Shown here one piece after another: positions 47,164-56,669 of a stretch of DNA of 64,000 nucleotides. Each line of letters opens with the position of its first letter. The first letter of the stretch is position 1. The notes under the pieces are model-generated. The model was not told where the DNA came from. It worked only from the letters and a program-made list of their open reading frames with translations, and made no database searches. A program made the position numbers and the translations under genes. Origin of the DNA: Microcystis viridis FACHB-1342 (lineage in GTDB: Bacteria > Cyanobacteriota > Cyanobacteriia > Cyanobacteriales > Microcystaceae); the NCBI RefSeq assembly GCF_014698335.1, contig NZ_JACJSV010000005.1, forward strand, positions 1-64,000, in the 5' to 3' direction.

Positions 47164-48105
47164 ATGATTGAAGTGGAACATCTGAGTAAAATTTATGGTT
47201 CGACCACGGCAATTAGTGACGTGGACTTTACCGTAGAAAAAGGAGAAATACTCGGTTTCCTGGGACCGAATGGAGCGGGAAAAACCACAACTATGAGGAT
47301 TTTATCTGGGTATATTCCTGCCACGACAGGAACAGCAAGGATAGCAGGATACGATGTGCATCAACAATCCTTAGAAGTGCGTCGTCGCATTGGTTATCTT
47401 CCCGAAAATCCCCCCTTGTATCCAGAGATGACCGTGGAAGGTTTTCTTGATTTTGTGGCACGGATTAAAGGCATCTCATCGGGGGATAGAAAAGCGCGGG
47501 TAGATTTAGTGTTAGGCAAATGTCAGTTACTAGAAAAAAGAAAAGTTATTATCCGCAAGTTATCCAAGGGTTATAAACAGCGTGTGGGAATTGCCCAAGC
47601 GATTGTACACGATCCACCGGTAATTATTTTAGATGAACCGACAGTAGGATTGGATCCGAAACAGATTATCGAGGTAAGAAATCTGATTAAAAGTTTAGCG
47701 GGAGAACATACAATTATTCTCTCCACTCATATTTTACCAGAAGTGAGTATTACCTGCGATCGAGCGACAATTATTAATCGGGGTCGCATCGTAGCCAATA
47801 ATATTACTACCGCTACCCCTGCTGGTTCCAGTTATGAAATTGAGATCGAAGGTGATAGGGATTCCCTGCTAGAAATCCTTCAACAACTGCCGCAAGTCGA
47901 GCAAGCAGCAAAAGTCGGCGATAACCTGCTCAAAATTGTTGGTCAAGCGGGGACAAACCTAGGGGCAGAACTTGCTAGAATAGTTGTCAACAATGGTTAT
48001 AACCTATTAGAAATGCGTCGCACCCGCAAAACCCTAGAAGATATCTTTCTGGAAGTAATCGGCAGCGGGGAAAGTAACCACCAAGAGGAGAGGCATGATC
48101 AATAA
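47164..48105 (+). CDS. ABC transporter ATP-binding protein (GldA-like)
   Basis: 313 residues. Walker A LGPNGAGKTTTMRIL, signature LSKGYKQRVGIAQAI, Walker B VIILDEPTVGLDP, H-loop LSTHIL. The extended C-terminal part (about 215-313) is typical of GldA/CcmA-type export ATPases. First gene of a three-gene operon with a permease (overlap 11 nt) and a GldG-like protein, an arrangement known from Bacteroidetes gliding genes and widespread in bacteria; the substrate is unknown. Confidence 0.9.
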   Translation: MIEVEHLSKIYGSTTAISDVDFTVEKGEILGFLGPNGAGKTTTMRILSGYIPATTGTARIAGYDVHQQSLEVRRRIGYLPENPPLYPEMTVEGFLDFVARIKGISSGDRKARVDLVLGKCQLLEKRKVIIRKLSKGYKQRVGIAQAIVHDPPVIILDEPTVGLDPKQIIEVRNLIKSLAGEHTIILSTHILPEVSITCDRATIINRGRIVANNITTATPAGSSYEIEIEGDRDSLLEILQQLPQVEQAAKVGDNLLKIVGQAGTNLGAELARIVVNNGYNLLEMRRTRKTLEDIFLEVIGSGESNHQEERHDQ

Positions 48106-48925
48106 TATCTGGGCGATTTTTCGCAAGGAATTTCAAAGCTATTTTACCGCCGCCAATGCCTATATCATTATGGGGATATTTTGGTTAGTAGCGGGATTTT
48201 TCTTTAACTCCCTTCTCTACGGCATTATTCTCGATATTGGTATTCAGGAACAATCGGGATTTCTAGTAGCCAGAGATACGGTATCTGAATTTCTGACCAC
48301 TTTCATCGGCATTATCTTATCCTCCTTATTGTTGGTAATTTTGCCGGCCCTGTCTATGGGATTATACGCAGAGGAAAAAAAACAGGGAACCCTAGAACTT
48401 TTAGCCACTTCCCCCCTGACTAATTGGAGTATAGCCATCGGTAAATTATTGGGAGTGCTGGCCTTTTTTACCGTGATGATTACCCCCCTCTGGATTTACG
48501 AAATAGTAGTTTTTAGTAGCGCAGTTCCCCCGGTGAATATAGCCAGTGTTTTAATGGCTCATCTAGGATTAATTTTACTGGCAGCGGCCATCCTAGCCAT
48601 CGGGATGTTTATTTCTTCCCTTACCAATAGTTCTATTCTTGCTTACATCATCACCTTTATCACCATCTTATTTATCTGGATACTGGATGTAATTGCTAAC
48701 AATGCCGAAACCTTCTTTCGAGATCGCATTGGAGGAGAAGTGGGAGAACAGATCGGATTTTTCTTGAAAGAATTGCTCTCCCATCTATCTTGGTATCAAC
48801 CCTTTAACAATTTCGTGCGGGGAATTTTTGACAGTAGTAGTTTAGTCATCCTCCTCAGTTATATTCTGCTGGGAATCTTCCTAACTACTCAAGCGATCGA
48901 AGCGGACCGTTATCAAAGAAACTAA
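48095..48925 (+). CDS. ABC transporter permease (GldF-like)
   Basis: 276 residues, about six membrane spans. Family markers are IWAIFRKEFQSYFTAANAYI at the N-terminus, LPALSMGLYAEEKKQGTLEL and LATSPLTNW in the cytoplasmic loop. It overlaps the ATPase gene by 11 nt and ends 2 nt before the GldG-like gene, so all three are tightly coupled. Confidence 0.9.
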   Translation: MINNIWAIFRKEFQSYFTAANAYIIMGIFWLVAGFFFNSLLYGIILDIGIQEQSGFLVARDTVSEFLTTFIGIILSSLLLVILPALSMGLYAEEKKQGTLELLATSPLTNWSIAIGKLLGVLAFFTVMITPLWIYEIVVFSSAVPPVNIASVLMAHLGLILLAAAILAIGMFISSLTNSSILAYIITFITILFIWILDVIANNAETFFRDRIGGEVGEQIGFFLKELLSHLSWYQPFNNFVRGIFDSSSLVILLSYILLGIFLTTQAIEADRYQRN

Positions 48926-48927
48926 CT

Positions 48928-50454
48928 ATGAGATCCTGGCAAAAATACGGTAAATTTCTCTATATACCCGCCCTCTTTCTGGCTAGTGCCGGCTTAACCG
49001 TGGGGTTAATCTCCGGTCAATGGTCATCCCTCTCTCTGGGGTTATTAATTGCCGGGGCTATTCTGTTTCTAGGGTGGCTGTTGTTATTAGTAATCACTTC
49101 CAAAGACTTTTGGCAAAAAAGAAGTACCCGCACTGGCACTCAAACCCTCATTACTACTATTATTGTCCTCGGTGTTATCGGTTTAATTAACTTTCTCGCC
49201 CTCCGTTATCCCTATCGAGTTGATTTAACCGAAAACCAAATCTTTAGTTTATCCCCCCAAACCGAAAGACTATTAACCAATCTGTCAAAACCAGTCAAAG
49301 TCTGGATTTTTTCAACCCGGGGAATCAGTGGCAACGAACAGGAACTTTTAGCCAATTATCAACGCAAAAACCCCCAATTTCAGTACGAGATAGTTAACCC
49401 GGAGAAAAAACCCAATATCGCTCAAGAATTCAAAAAACTAGCCGATGATAATCTGTCCAGAGTCTATCTACAGTATGGTGACAAAAAACAGCCTCTGAAA
49501 ACTATTAGTGAAGAGGAAAGTCTCACGGAAGTGAAACTGAGTAACGCCATCGAAACCGCTAAAACCGATCGCACTTTAACCGCTTACTTTCTGCAAGGTC
49601 ATGGAGAAAATGCCATCAAAGAGCCTCAAGGTGGATTAGTGCAAGCAGTCAATAGTTTAGAAGCAAAAGGTTATCAAGTAAAACCACTTAATCTAGTGGA
49701 ACGTTCCACCATTCCCAATAATGCCGATGTCATTATTATTGCCAGTCCCAAAAGAAAAATATTTCCCCAGGAAGTCACCGCGTTAAAAAACTATCTTGAG
49801 CAAGGGGGCAAAATTTTATTAATGATTGACCCTCAAACCGAAACCGGATTAGAACCCTTATTAACCCCTTGGGGTGTGAAACTAGATAATCGGATTATTA
49901 TTGATGCTTCCGGTGCTGGGGAAATCATCGGTTTAGGTCCGGCTAGTCCCATTATTACCAATTACGGTAATCATCCCATTACCCGGGATTTTGCTAACGG
50001 TATTTCTATCTTTCCCTTTGCTCGTCCCATCGCTACCGTTCCCATCGAAGGAATTGAAGCCGTATCTTTAATGATTACTAATGATAAAATGTGGGCTGAG
50101 AGTGATTTAAATGATCAGAATCTCCAGTTTAACCCTGAAAAAGATTTAGCTGGCCCCTTTGATCTAGGAGTTGCTCTGACTGGAAAAAAAGGTAAATTAA
50201 TCGTGATTGGTAATGCCAGCTTTGCCAGCGATGGACTGTTTGAACAACAGTTAAACGGAGATATATTTTTAAATTCTGTGCAGTGGTTAGCCAGTGGTGA
50301 AACAGCCACCTTATCTATCCGAGCTAAGGAACCAGAAAATAGAAGAATCAATTTAAATCCCCTGCAAGCTAACGCTATTTTTTGGATAGCGATGGTAGTG
50401 ATGCCTTTAGTAGGATTTACCCTAGCTGGATTGACTTGGTGGCAACGTCGTTAA
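48928..50454 (+). CDS. GldG-like ABC-associated protein
   Basis: 508 residues. Two N-terminal membrane spans plus a third (about 75-95), then a long extracytoplasmic part beginning RVDLTENQIFSLSPQT, with LTAYFLQGHGENAI and NNADVIIIASPKRKIF. A last membrane span lies near the C-terminus (IFWIAMVVMPLVGFTLAGL). This is the GldG/ABC-type uncharacterised family that accompanies GldA-GldF. Confidence 0.85.
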   Translation: MRSWQKYGKFLYIPALFLASAGLTVGLISGQWSSLSLGLLIAGAILFLGWLLLLVITSKDFWQKRSTRTGTQTLITTIIVLGVIGLINFLALRYPYRVDLTENQIFSLSPQTERLLTNLSKPVKVWIFSTRGISGNEQELLANYQRKNPQFQYEIVNPEKKPNIAQEFKKLADDNLSRVYLQYGDKKQPLKTISEEESLTEVKLSNAIETAKTDRTLTAYFLQGHGENAIKEPQGGLVQAVNSLEAKGYQVKPLNLVERSTIPNNADVIIIASPKRKIFPQEVTALKNYLEQGGKILLMIDPQTETGLEPLLTPWGVKLDNRIIIDASGAGEIIGLGPASPIITNYGNHPITRDFANGISIFPFARPIATVPIEGIEAVSLMITNDKMWAESDLNDQNLQFNPEKDLAGPFDLGVALTGKKGKLIVIGNASFASDGLFEQQLNGDIFLNSVQWLASGETATLSIRAKEPENRRINLNPLQANAIFWIAMVVMPLVGFTLAGLTWWQRR

Positions 50455-50502
50455 TCGAGTTAGAATCTAGAAAAATCATCTCTCTTAATTCCCCTAACTG
50501 CC

Positions 50503-51123
50503 ATGACCACAACCCAAACCATCCCCCAATTGTTGACTTTTGATGACTATATCAATCAATATCCCGATGATGGACAACAATACGAATTAATCGCAGGAAA
50601 ATTATTGGCTATGATGCGACCGATCGGAAAACACGAAGAAATTGGCGGATTTGTTTCTGGAACCCTATTCTTAGAGATAAATCGGCAGCAATTACCCTAT
50701 TTTATCCCCAATACTGCGGCAGTAAAACCCCTTCGCCCCCATACAGGTTATCTACCCGATATTATTGTCTTAGACAGAGAAAATCTAGTTAATGATCCCT
50801 ATTGGGAAACCGCTTCCTCAATTTCTTTGGCAACATCAGCTAAATTAATTATCGAAATTGTCAGTTCCAATTGGCGAGATGATTATCTGAAAAAATTCGA
50901 CGACTACGAACAATTAGGAATTGCCGAATATTGGATTATCGATTATTTAGCCAAAGGTTCGGCCCGATATATCGGCAGCCCCAAAGAACCCACCATTTCT
51001 ATCTATCAATTAATCGATGGAGAATATCAAGGTAATTTATTTAAACAGGATCAACGTCTTATTTCAGGGGTTTTTCCAGAGTTAAACCTCACGGCTAATC
51101 AAATTTTTCGTGCTAGAGCTTAA
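50503..51123 (+). CDS. Uma2-family (DUF820) putative nuclease
   Basis: 206 residues of the PD-(D/E)XK-fold Uma2 family, expanded in cyanobacteria. Active-site-like segments are YLPDIIVLD, KLIIEIVSSNW and AEYWIIDY. Function in vivo is not established. It lies 48 bp after the GldG-like gene and may be co-transcribed with it. Confidence 0.85.
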   Translation: MTTTQTIPQLLTFDDYINQYPDDGQQYELIAGKLLAMMRPIGKHEEIGGFVSGTLFLEINRQQLPYFIPNTAAVKPLRPHTGYLPDIIVLDRENLVNDPYWETASSISLATSAKLIIEIVSSNWRDDYLKKFDDYEQLGIAEYWIIDYLAKGSARYIGSPKEPTISIYQLIDGEYQGNLFKQDQRLISGVFPELNLTANQIFRARA

Positions 51124-51235
51124 AGAAAAACCCGTATTTTTAGATTGGACTTATGGCAAAAATCAAAAATTGTCCTGAGAGTAAGGAGTCAGGAGCTTAT
51201 AATAGAAAACAACTCAAGAGCGGAGAAATCAATTA

Positions 51236-51811
51236 ATGTTTGCCACAATAGAAGATAAACAAGCTCTTTCCCTCGAAGTATTTCTTGCCCTTCCAGAAAC
51301 TAAACCTGCTAGGGAATATTATCATGGAATTGTCACTCAAAAACCTATGCCCAAAGGAAAACACAGCATCTTACAATTTGAGTTAGCCTCTGCCATTAAT
51401 CAACAGACTAAACCTCAAAAATTAGCTTATGCTCTACCTGAATTGCGTTGTACTTTTGCAGAACGTTCAATTGTGCCAGATATTGCGGTGATTCGTTGGG
51501 AGAATTTGCCAAGAGATCTAGATGAAGAAATGGCCGATCAATTTTTACGTTATCCCGATTGGATTATTGAAATTATGTCTCCTGAACAATCTGTTACCTT
51601 AGGGATGGAAAAGATTATTTTCTGTTTACAACAAGGAACAGAATTAGGTTGGTTGATTGATCCTTCAGCAAAGTCAGTCACCGTTTTTCAAACAGGATTA
51701 CCGAAAGTACATATTGCAACTGAAGGAAATAATGAGCCTTTAGCAGTGATTAAAGGTTTAGAACGTTGGTCAATATCAGCAGTGGATATTTTTGCTTGGC
51801 TAAAGGTTTAA
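51236..51811 (+). CDS. Uma2-family (DUF820) putative nuclease, second copy
   Basis: 191 residues. SIVPDIAVIRWENLP, DWIIEIMSPEQS and LGWLIDPSAKSVTVF mark a PD-(D/E)XK Uma2 protein. It is only distantly similar to the preceding Uma2 gene, so this is not a recent tandem duplication. A bidirectional hairpin lies after it at 52029-52070. Confidence 0.85.
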   Translation: MFATIEDKQALSLEVFLALPETKPAREYYHGIVTQKPMPKGKHSILQFELASAINQQTKPQKLAYALPELRCTFAERSIVPDIAVIRWENLPRDLDEEMADQFLRYPDWIIEIMSPEQSVTLGMEKIIFCLQQGTELGWLIDPSAKSVTVFQTGLPKVHIATEGNNEPLAVIKGLERWSISAVDIFAWLKV

Positions 51812-52028
51812 TTTGTTCTGTCAGCATCGTTTGGTTTATCAGTTTATTCCAGAAGAGTAAAGTTGTCAAAGTTATAGGGATGTGGACTTATTTTTTAATT
51901 ATTTTATACTGGTAGCATTAATGATTGATTTGGATTGTAAAAATTAGGAACATGAAAAGCTTGTGGTATAAGACTTTTGCCTTCCGCAAAGCGGTATAAA
52001 TACCCTCAAGATAACATAAAAATATGAT

Positions 52029-52070
52029 ATAAATGCCCCTACTCAATTGACTGAATAAAGGGGCATTTAT
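52029..52070. terminator. Bidirectional hairpin terminator
   Basis: The perfect 12-bp arms ATAAATGCCCCT (52029-52040) and AGGGGCATTTAT (52059-52070) lie between the convergent ends of the Uma2 gene and the PEP-CTERM gene, 18 bp from the latter's stop. Confidence 0.7.
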
Positions 52071-52087
52071 GGTATTTTAGAAACAAT

Positions 52088-52681
52088 TTAGCCCACTTTT
52101 GTGGTTTCTTTTTCGGTGGATTGGGAGGGTTTTAGTTTGCGTTTCAGGGTTGAAGCTGCACCGAGAGCGAGGAGGCTGAGGGTTGAGGTGGGTTCGGGAA
52201 CTGGTTGGACACCCAAAAGTTCGCCATCAAAAGTAACTTCGCTGGCAAAGACCCAGGCAGTGCGCCGATTTAGAGTAAGTTGTAGGGAACTACCACTAAA
52301 ATTTAATCCTGAAAAAGTATAGGATGTTGGCGCTGCAGTAGGAGGATCAGTAAGAGATCCCGAATTATAATTAGAGCCACCCATACTTAATAATATACTT
52401 TGCGGTACGGAAACAGCACCAAAACCATTTGCGTCATCCACATATAAAGTAACTGTGTTTATATTTACTGTGCCAGCAAAGTTAAAAGTAATGACAGGAT
52501 TCCGGTTTTCCCAACCAACATAAGGTCCTGTACCGTCTGCAACTTCTACATCATTCCAGTTTTGTGTAGGAATTATGCCATCAGTTAGATATCCAACTCC
52601 TCCACTGAGAGGAGCATAATTTACCGACGTGTTTCCAGTACCATTATATTTCTTGTCCCAGTATTTAGAGCCGCCTCCATT
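52088..52681 (-). pseudogene. PEP-CTERM protein, 5' end cut off by a MITE
   Basis: The C-terminus has the PEP-CTERM sorting signal: VPEPTSTLSLLALGAAST, a short hydrophobic span, then basic KRKLK. The body (about 190 residues: SKYWDKKYNGTGNTSVNYAP; TVTLYVDDANGFGAVSVPQS) is a beta-rich secreted domain. An open frame extends upstream to 52771, but its first 30 codons lie in the MITE (52682-52851), so the signal peptide and native start are gone. Left without a secretion signal, it is probably non-functional. Intact homologues elsewhere would confirm the missing part. Confidence 0.8.
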
Positions 52682-52851
52682 GGCTCTCTTAGGTTTGGTG
52701 GGTAAAATGTATTCTAAGATACAGTCCTGCTGGCGAGCGAGTGGAAGGAACCACAGAAACACAGAGGACACAAAGATTGATCGCTTCTATAGTAAGTTAA
52801 ACTGGTCGCAACGCGCTCGCTACGCGAGATCACACAAAGAATAAGAGAGCC
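52682..52851 (+). mobile_element. MITE copy 3 (GGCTCTC family), inserted in the PEP-CTERM gene
   Basis: 170 bp with perfect terminal inverted repeats GGCTCTCTTA and TAAGAGAGCC. It is almost identical to the copy at 40659-40829 and shares most of its left half with 29849-29993. Contains the small palindromes GTATTCTAAGATAC and CTCGCTACGCGAG. No coding capacity. Confidence 0.9.
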
Positions 52852-52934
52852 GCACTTTTTGAGGAGAAAAAAGTCTAAAAGCCTTATCCAACTTGGTTTA
52901 TCTTCAGATATTGATGCTACTGAGAAACTTACCT

Positions 52935-53822
52935 ATGACTAAAAGAGCTTTACTACTAATCAATCGTCACTCGCGCAAGGGTAAAGAAAACTTTGCTCAA
53001 ACTGTTGATCTGCTCAATCATTGGGATTTTGAAATTATCAGCGTCCCTTTGAAAAAGGTAGAAGATATACCTTTTTTGCTGGAAAAATATCGCTCTAGTA
53101 TTGATTTAGTTATCGTCGGTGGTGGCGATGGGACTCTTAATGCTATGGCGGATGTGTTGGTAGAAACTCAACTGCCCCTAGGCATTATACCTCTGGGAAC
53201 CGCTAATGATTTAGCCCGGACTTTAGGGATACCGAATTCTATTGCCGAAGCCTGTCGAATTATTGCCGAAGGTAATTTAAAATATATCGATCTAGGTTGG
53301 GTAAATAATAAATACTTTTTCAACGTGGCTAGTTTAGGATTAAGTGTGAAAATTACCCAGAAACTGAGCAAGGGTTTAAAGCGACGTTTGGGAATTTTGG
53401 CCTATGCTTGGACAGCCCTACAGGTATTAAGTAAAACCCGTCCTTTTACCGCTATGATCGGTATTGATGGAGAAAATATCAAAGTTAAAACCCTACAAAT
53501 AGCGATCGGAAATGGTCGTTATTATGGGGGAGGAATGCCGATCGCTTACGATGCCCAAATCGACGATCAAAGGTTAGATTTATATAGCCTAGAAATTGAA
53601 CACTGGTGGCAAATTTTCCCGCTTTTGTGGACATTACCGCGAGGACAACAGGGTTTATTATCTTGGGTGAGAACTCTTAACGGTAAAGAAATTCAAATTG
53701 AGACTCGTAAACCCCATAGTATCAACACCGATGGCGAAATTACTAGCACTACTCCCGCCATATTTCGGGTTATTCCAGCAGCCATAGGGGTCTATATTCC
53801 CCGCCAGAAAACACAATCTTAA
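52935..53822 (+). CDS. YegS/DAGK-family lipid kinase
   Basis: About 295 residues from ATG 52935 (MTKRALLLIN). The diacylglycerol-kinase catalytic domain has NRHSRKGKENF, the GGGDGT nucleotide-binding loop in LVIVGGGDGTLNAMADV, and LGIIPLGTANDLARTLGIP. It phosphorylates a lipid such as diacylglycerol at the membrane. An upstream TTG frame (52893) is unlikely since it runs through a dispersed repeat shared with 59880-59931. Confidence 0.88.
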   Translation: MTKRALLLINRHSRKGKENFAQTVDLLNHWDFEIISVPLKKVEDIPFLLEKYRSSIDLVIVGGGDGTLNAMADVLVETQLPLGIIPLGTANDLARTLGIPNSIAEACRIIAEGNLKYIDLGWVNNKYFFNVASLGLSVKITQKLSKGLKRRLGILAYAWTALQVLSKTRPFTAMIGIDGENIKVKTLQIAIGNGRYYGGGMPIAYDAQIDDQRLDLYSLEIEHWWQIFPLLWTLPRGQQGLLSWVRTLNGKEIQIETRKPHSINTDGEITSTTPAIFRVIPAAIGVYIPRQKTQS

Positions 53823-53824
53823 AA

Positions 53825-54910
53825 TTAACGAAAAGGAGGAGAATACAATAAACCGCCCTTTGTCCAAAGATTATTTAAACCTCGATCGAGTTGCAGGGGT
53901 TTACCGATTTCACGATCATAAATTTCACCGTAATTACCCACCTGTTTTAAGACTCTTTGGGCAAAATCATTGGGTAAACCCATATCTTCGCCTAATTTCT
54001 CATCAATACCCAAAAAGCGCCGAATACTGGGGTCTTTACTATCGGCAAAAGTGGCAATATTTTGGGAGTTAATCCCGAATTCTTCCCCTTGAATTAAACT
54101 AAAAACGATCGAGCGGACGGCATTCGACCAAGCGGGATCACCATCGGCCACGGCCGGGGCCAAGGGTTCCTTCGATATTACCACTTCTAATAATTGATGA
54201 TCCTGCGGTCGGGGAAAAACCGAGCGCCGGGCCACCAATTGGGAGCGATCGGAGGTGACAGCCTGACAGCGCCCCGCCTGATAAGCTGTATATAAAGCCT
54301 CCACATCATCGGAAACGATCGGTTTATAACCTTGCACTGCCGCTTTTGCCATGGCATCGGCCAGATTTTGTTCCGTGGTGGTTCCCGATAGCACACAAAT
54401 GGACTTTCCGCTCAAATCTTCTAATTTCTTAATATTACTGGCTTTCGTGGCCATAATTCCTTGACCATCATAGAAAACCGGGGTGATAAACTCCATCCCC
54501 AGAGCGGTATCCCGGTTAATCGTCCAGGTGGTGTTGCGACTGAGAATGTCCACTTCTCCCGTCTGTACGGCAGTAAATCTCTCTTGGGGACTAAGTTTAC
54601 GATATTCGACTTTGGCGGGATCATCAAAGAGAGCCGCCGCGATAGCTCGACAAATTTGCACATCTAAGCCCGAATATTCGCCTTTTTCATTAACAAAGCT
54701 AAACCCCGGCACTTCTCCGTTAATGCCACAAATTAACTTACCGCGATTTTTCACCGTTTGCAAGCGGTCAGCACTGGGACTATTTGCAGTGTTAGAACTA
54801 GAATTCGGTTGATTTTCCGTCCCACAGGCAGTAATTAGCAGTAACAGCAGGGACAATGCACAAAAACGCCACTTTAGCATAGATATTCTCTGAAAAATTT
54901 TTTTAGTCAC
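53825..54910 (-). CDS. Amino-acid ABC transporter substrate-binding lipoprotein
   Basis: 361 residues. A lipoprotein signal with lipobox ITAC follows a hydrophobic leader, then VKNRGKLICGINGEVPGFSF, GEYSGLDVQICRAIAAALF and DILSRNTTWTINRDTALGME. This is the general L-amino-acid group (AapJ/BztA, and NatF of Anabaena). The permease and ATPase genes are not adjacent. The translation start may be the second ATG at 54880 (MLKWRFCAL), which fits a signal peptide better. Confidence 0.88.
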   Translation of the reverse strand: MTKKIFQRISMLKWRFCALSLLLLLITACGTENQPNSSSNTANSPSADRLQTVKNRGKLICGINGEVPGFSFVNEKGEYSGLDVQICRAIAAALFDDPAKVEYRKLSPQERFTAVQTGEVDILSRNTTWTINRDTALGMEFITPVFYDGQGIMATKASNIKKLEDLSGKSICVLSGTTTEQNLADAMAKAAVQGYKPIVSDDVEALYTAYQAGRCQAVTSDRSQLVARRSVFPRPQDHQLLEVVISKEPLAPAVADGDPAWSNAVRSIVFSLIQGEEFGINSQNIATFADSKDPSIRRFLGIDEKLGEDMGLPNDFAQRVLKQVGNYGEIYDREIGKPLQLDRGLNNLWTKGGLLYSPPFR

Positions 54911-54916
54911 TTAACT

Positions 54917-55657
54917 TTAGCGGAAAGACCAGAGCAAGCTTAACATTATAGCCACGATCGCACCGATAACCGTATTGATCACATTGACCAATTCATTAGT
55001 TAACCACAGAAAGCGAGTTTGTAGGGTAGCACCGATGAGACTTTCGATATTGGTAGCGATAAAGGCTGCAATTACACACCATAACACACCAAGAAGATCG
55101 ATCGCACCGATAGTCCATGCTAACAGGGAAATCGCCGTGGCTGCCAGCAAACCGGCGAGCGTTCCTTCCAAACTAACAGCACCTTCTGTTCCCCGGGGGA
55201 CGGATTTAAAATTAGTGATTAGATAAGTAGTTTTACCGTAAGCTTTACCCACCTCACTGGCAGTAGTATCGGCTAATTTAGTGCTAAAACTAGCCACATA
55301 AGCGAGTATTAACAGGTAATCCCAGGAAGAAGCGGCAAAAAGACTGAGGATAGCGCAAATTGCCCCTGCTAAAGCGGAACCCCAGACATTTTCTGGACCG
55401 CGTACCCCCGCTCTTTTTTCGGCGATTCCCTCCGCTTCCTTGCGCGCTAAACCGATGCGGGTGACAGTAGAACCGACGAGGAAATAGAATAAAACAATCA
55501 GATAACCGCGCCATCCCAAGCTTCCCCAGACAATTACCCCTAAAACCCAAGCATGGAGATAACCCATCCGAGTTAAGAGCTTTTTTGGGGCAATTGCAGC
55601 GATTCCGAGGAGGACGGTATTGAGAAGAACAGCGACGAGCCAAGGATTAGTTAACAT
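54917..55657 (-). CDS. DUF92/TIGR00297 protein, phytyl-phosphate kinase homologue
   Basis: 246 residues, about six membrane spans. Family segments: LHAWVLGVIVWGSLGWRGYL, FYFLVGSTVTRIG, KLADTTASEVGKAYGKTTYL and VPRGTEGAVSLEGTLAGL. Plant VTE6 and its cyanobacterial homologue phosphorylate phytyl phosphate to phytyl diphosphate, recycling chlorophyll-derived phytol for tocopherol and phylloquinone. The gene ends 7 nt before the binding-protein gene on the same strand. Confidence 0.88.
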   Translation of the reverse strand: MLTNPWLVAVLLNTVLLGIAAIAPKKLLTRMGYLHAWVLGVIVWGSLGWRGYLIVLFYFLVGSTVTRIGLARKEAEGIAEKRAGVRGPENVWGSALAGAICAILSLFAASSWDYLLILAYVASFSTKLADTTASEVGKAYGKTTYLITNFKSVPRGTEGAVSLEGTLAGLLAATAISLLAWTIGAIDLLGVLWCVIAAFIATNIESLIGATLQTRFLWLTNELVNVINTVIGAIVAIMLSLLWSFR

Positions 55658-55701
55658 AGTATCTGGCCAAGTTTATATACCCTATTGTATCGATCGAGTT
55701 T

Positions 55702-56406
55702 ATGAAAACTAATCAACCTTATCAACCTCTTTTACTGCGAATTCTGCACGGATTAACGGGAATTGTCCTCATTGCCGCCATGGTTACGGCCTATTGGACT
55801 TATGATACTTTTGACGGTCGTTGGTTGAAACTGCCCCTACCAGAATATCAAGAAATTGAAAGTATTCATGGTACTTTTGGCCTCTATACTCTGATTATCT
55901 TTCCCGTTTTTGCTATCTATGCTTTTCGTCGCGGCAACAAAAGATTAATTCAAAGTGATTCTCTTAACAAATTAACCCAATTTGGTAAGCCGATTTGGTG
56001 GTATAGTCTCCATCGTTTAGTCAATACTTTGATTCTTTTTGCCCTAACTTTTGCCTTGTATAGTGGTCGGATGATGGATTCCAAATGGCTACCAGAAGGG
56101 GAATTAAATCACTTTTGGTATTATGCCCATTTGCTCAGTTGGTTAATTATGGCAGTAGGTCTGGTGCTGCACCTGCTCATGACTGCTAAAGTGGGAGGAG
56201 TTCCCCTGTTATTATCTATCCTTAAATGGCGTTTTCGTGAACAAGATAGTCCGAAATTATGGTTATCTCAATTACGTCAATGGGGGTTAAGTTTGCGTCT
56301 AGCTAATACTTTGCAGTGGCTACAATCTCTTAACTTATATAAAGTCTTAGAAATTGTTGTTTTATTGGCTATTATAGCGGCTTGGATTGTTCCCAAGTTT
56401 GACTAG
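55702..56406 (+). CDS. Cytochrome b561-like membrane protein
   Basis: 234 residues with four main membrane spans. Candidate haem-ligand histidines are in LLRILHGLTGIV, IESIHGTFGLYTL, YSLHRLVNTLILFAL and YYAHLLSWLIMAVGLVLHLL. This fits the cytochrome b/b6 or b561 domain family, transmembrane electron carriers. It converges on a small ferredoxin gene 14 bp away; a functional link is possible but not shown. Confidence 0.75.
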   Translation: MKTNQPYQPLLLRILHGLTGIVLIAAMVTAYWTYDTFDGRWLKLPLPEYQEIESIHGTFGLYTLIIFPVFAIYAFRRGNKRLIQSDSLNKLTQFGKPIWWYSLHRLVNTLILFALTFALYSGRMMDSKWLPEGELNHFWYYAHLLSWLIMAVGLVLHLLMTAKVGGVPLLLSILKWRFREQDSPKLWLSQLRQWGLSLRLANTLQWLQSLNLYKVLEIVVLLAIIAAWIVPKFD

Positions 56407-56420
56407 ATATAAGGGAGCAA

Positions 56421-56660
56421 CTACCAGAGCGGATCGGAGTATAAATGAACGGTTAAAGAATCTCGATCGCCGGGGATACCGGTAATACAACTGCAAATTT
56501 GAGTACCATCATCTAATTCTACTTCACAAGCGTGACAGGAACCCATTAAACAGCCAGTAGGAATGTCAATTCCTGCTTTTTTGGCTACATCTAATAATAG
56601 TTCTCCCGTTTCCGCTTCTATGATAATATCATCGGGTAAAAAACGCACTGCAATAGTCAT
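56421..56660 (-). CDS. Small [2Fe-2S] protein with unusual cysteine spacing
   Basis: 79 residues of the ferredoxin beta-grasp fold. Ligands: TGCLMGSCHACEVELDDGTQ followed by ICSCITG, i.e. CX4CX2C, then Cys after 10 and 12 residues, rather than the roughly 29 of plant-type ferredoxins. This short spacing resembles the CoxS/xanthine-dehydrogenase type of cluster domain. The start (MTIAVRFLPDD) lies 9 nt from the end of cobQ on the same strand. Confidence 0.8.
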   Translation of the reverse strand: MTIAVRFLPDDIIIEAETGELLLDVAKKAGIDIPTGCLMGSCHACEVELDDGTQICSCITGIPGDRDSLTVHLYSDPLW

Positions 56661-56669
56661 AATTTCTCC

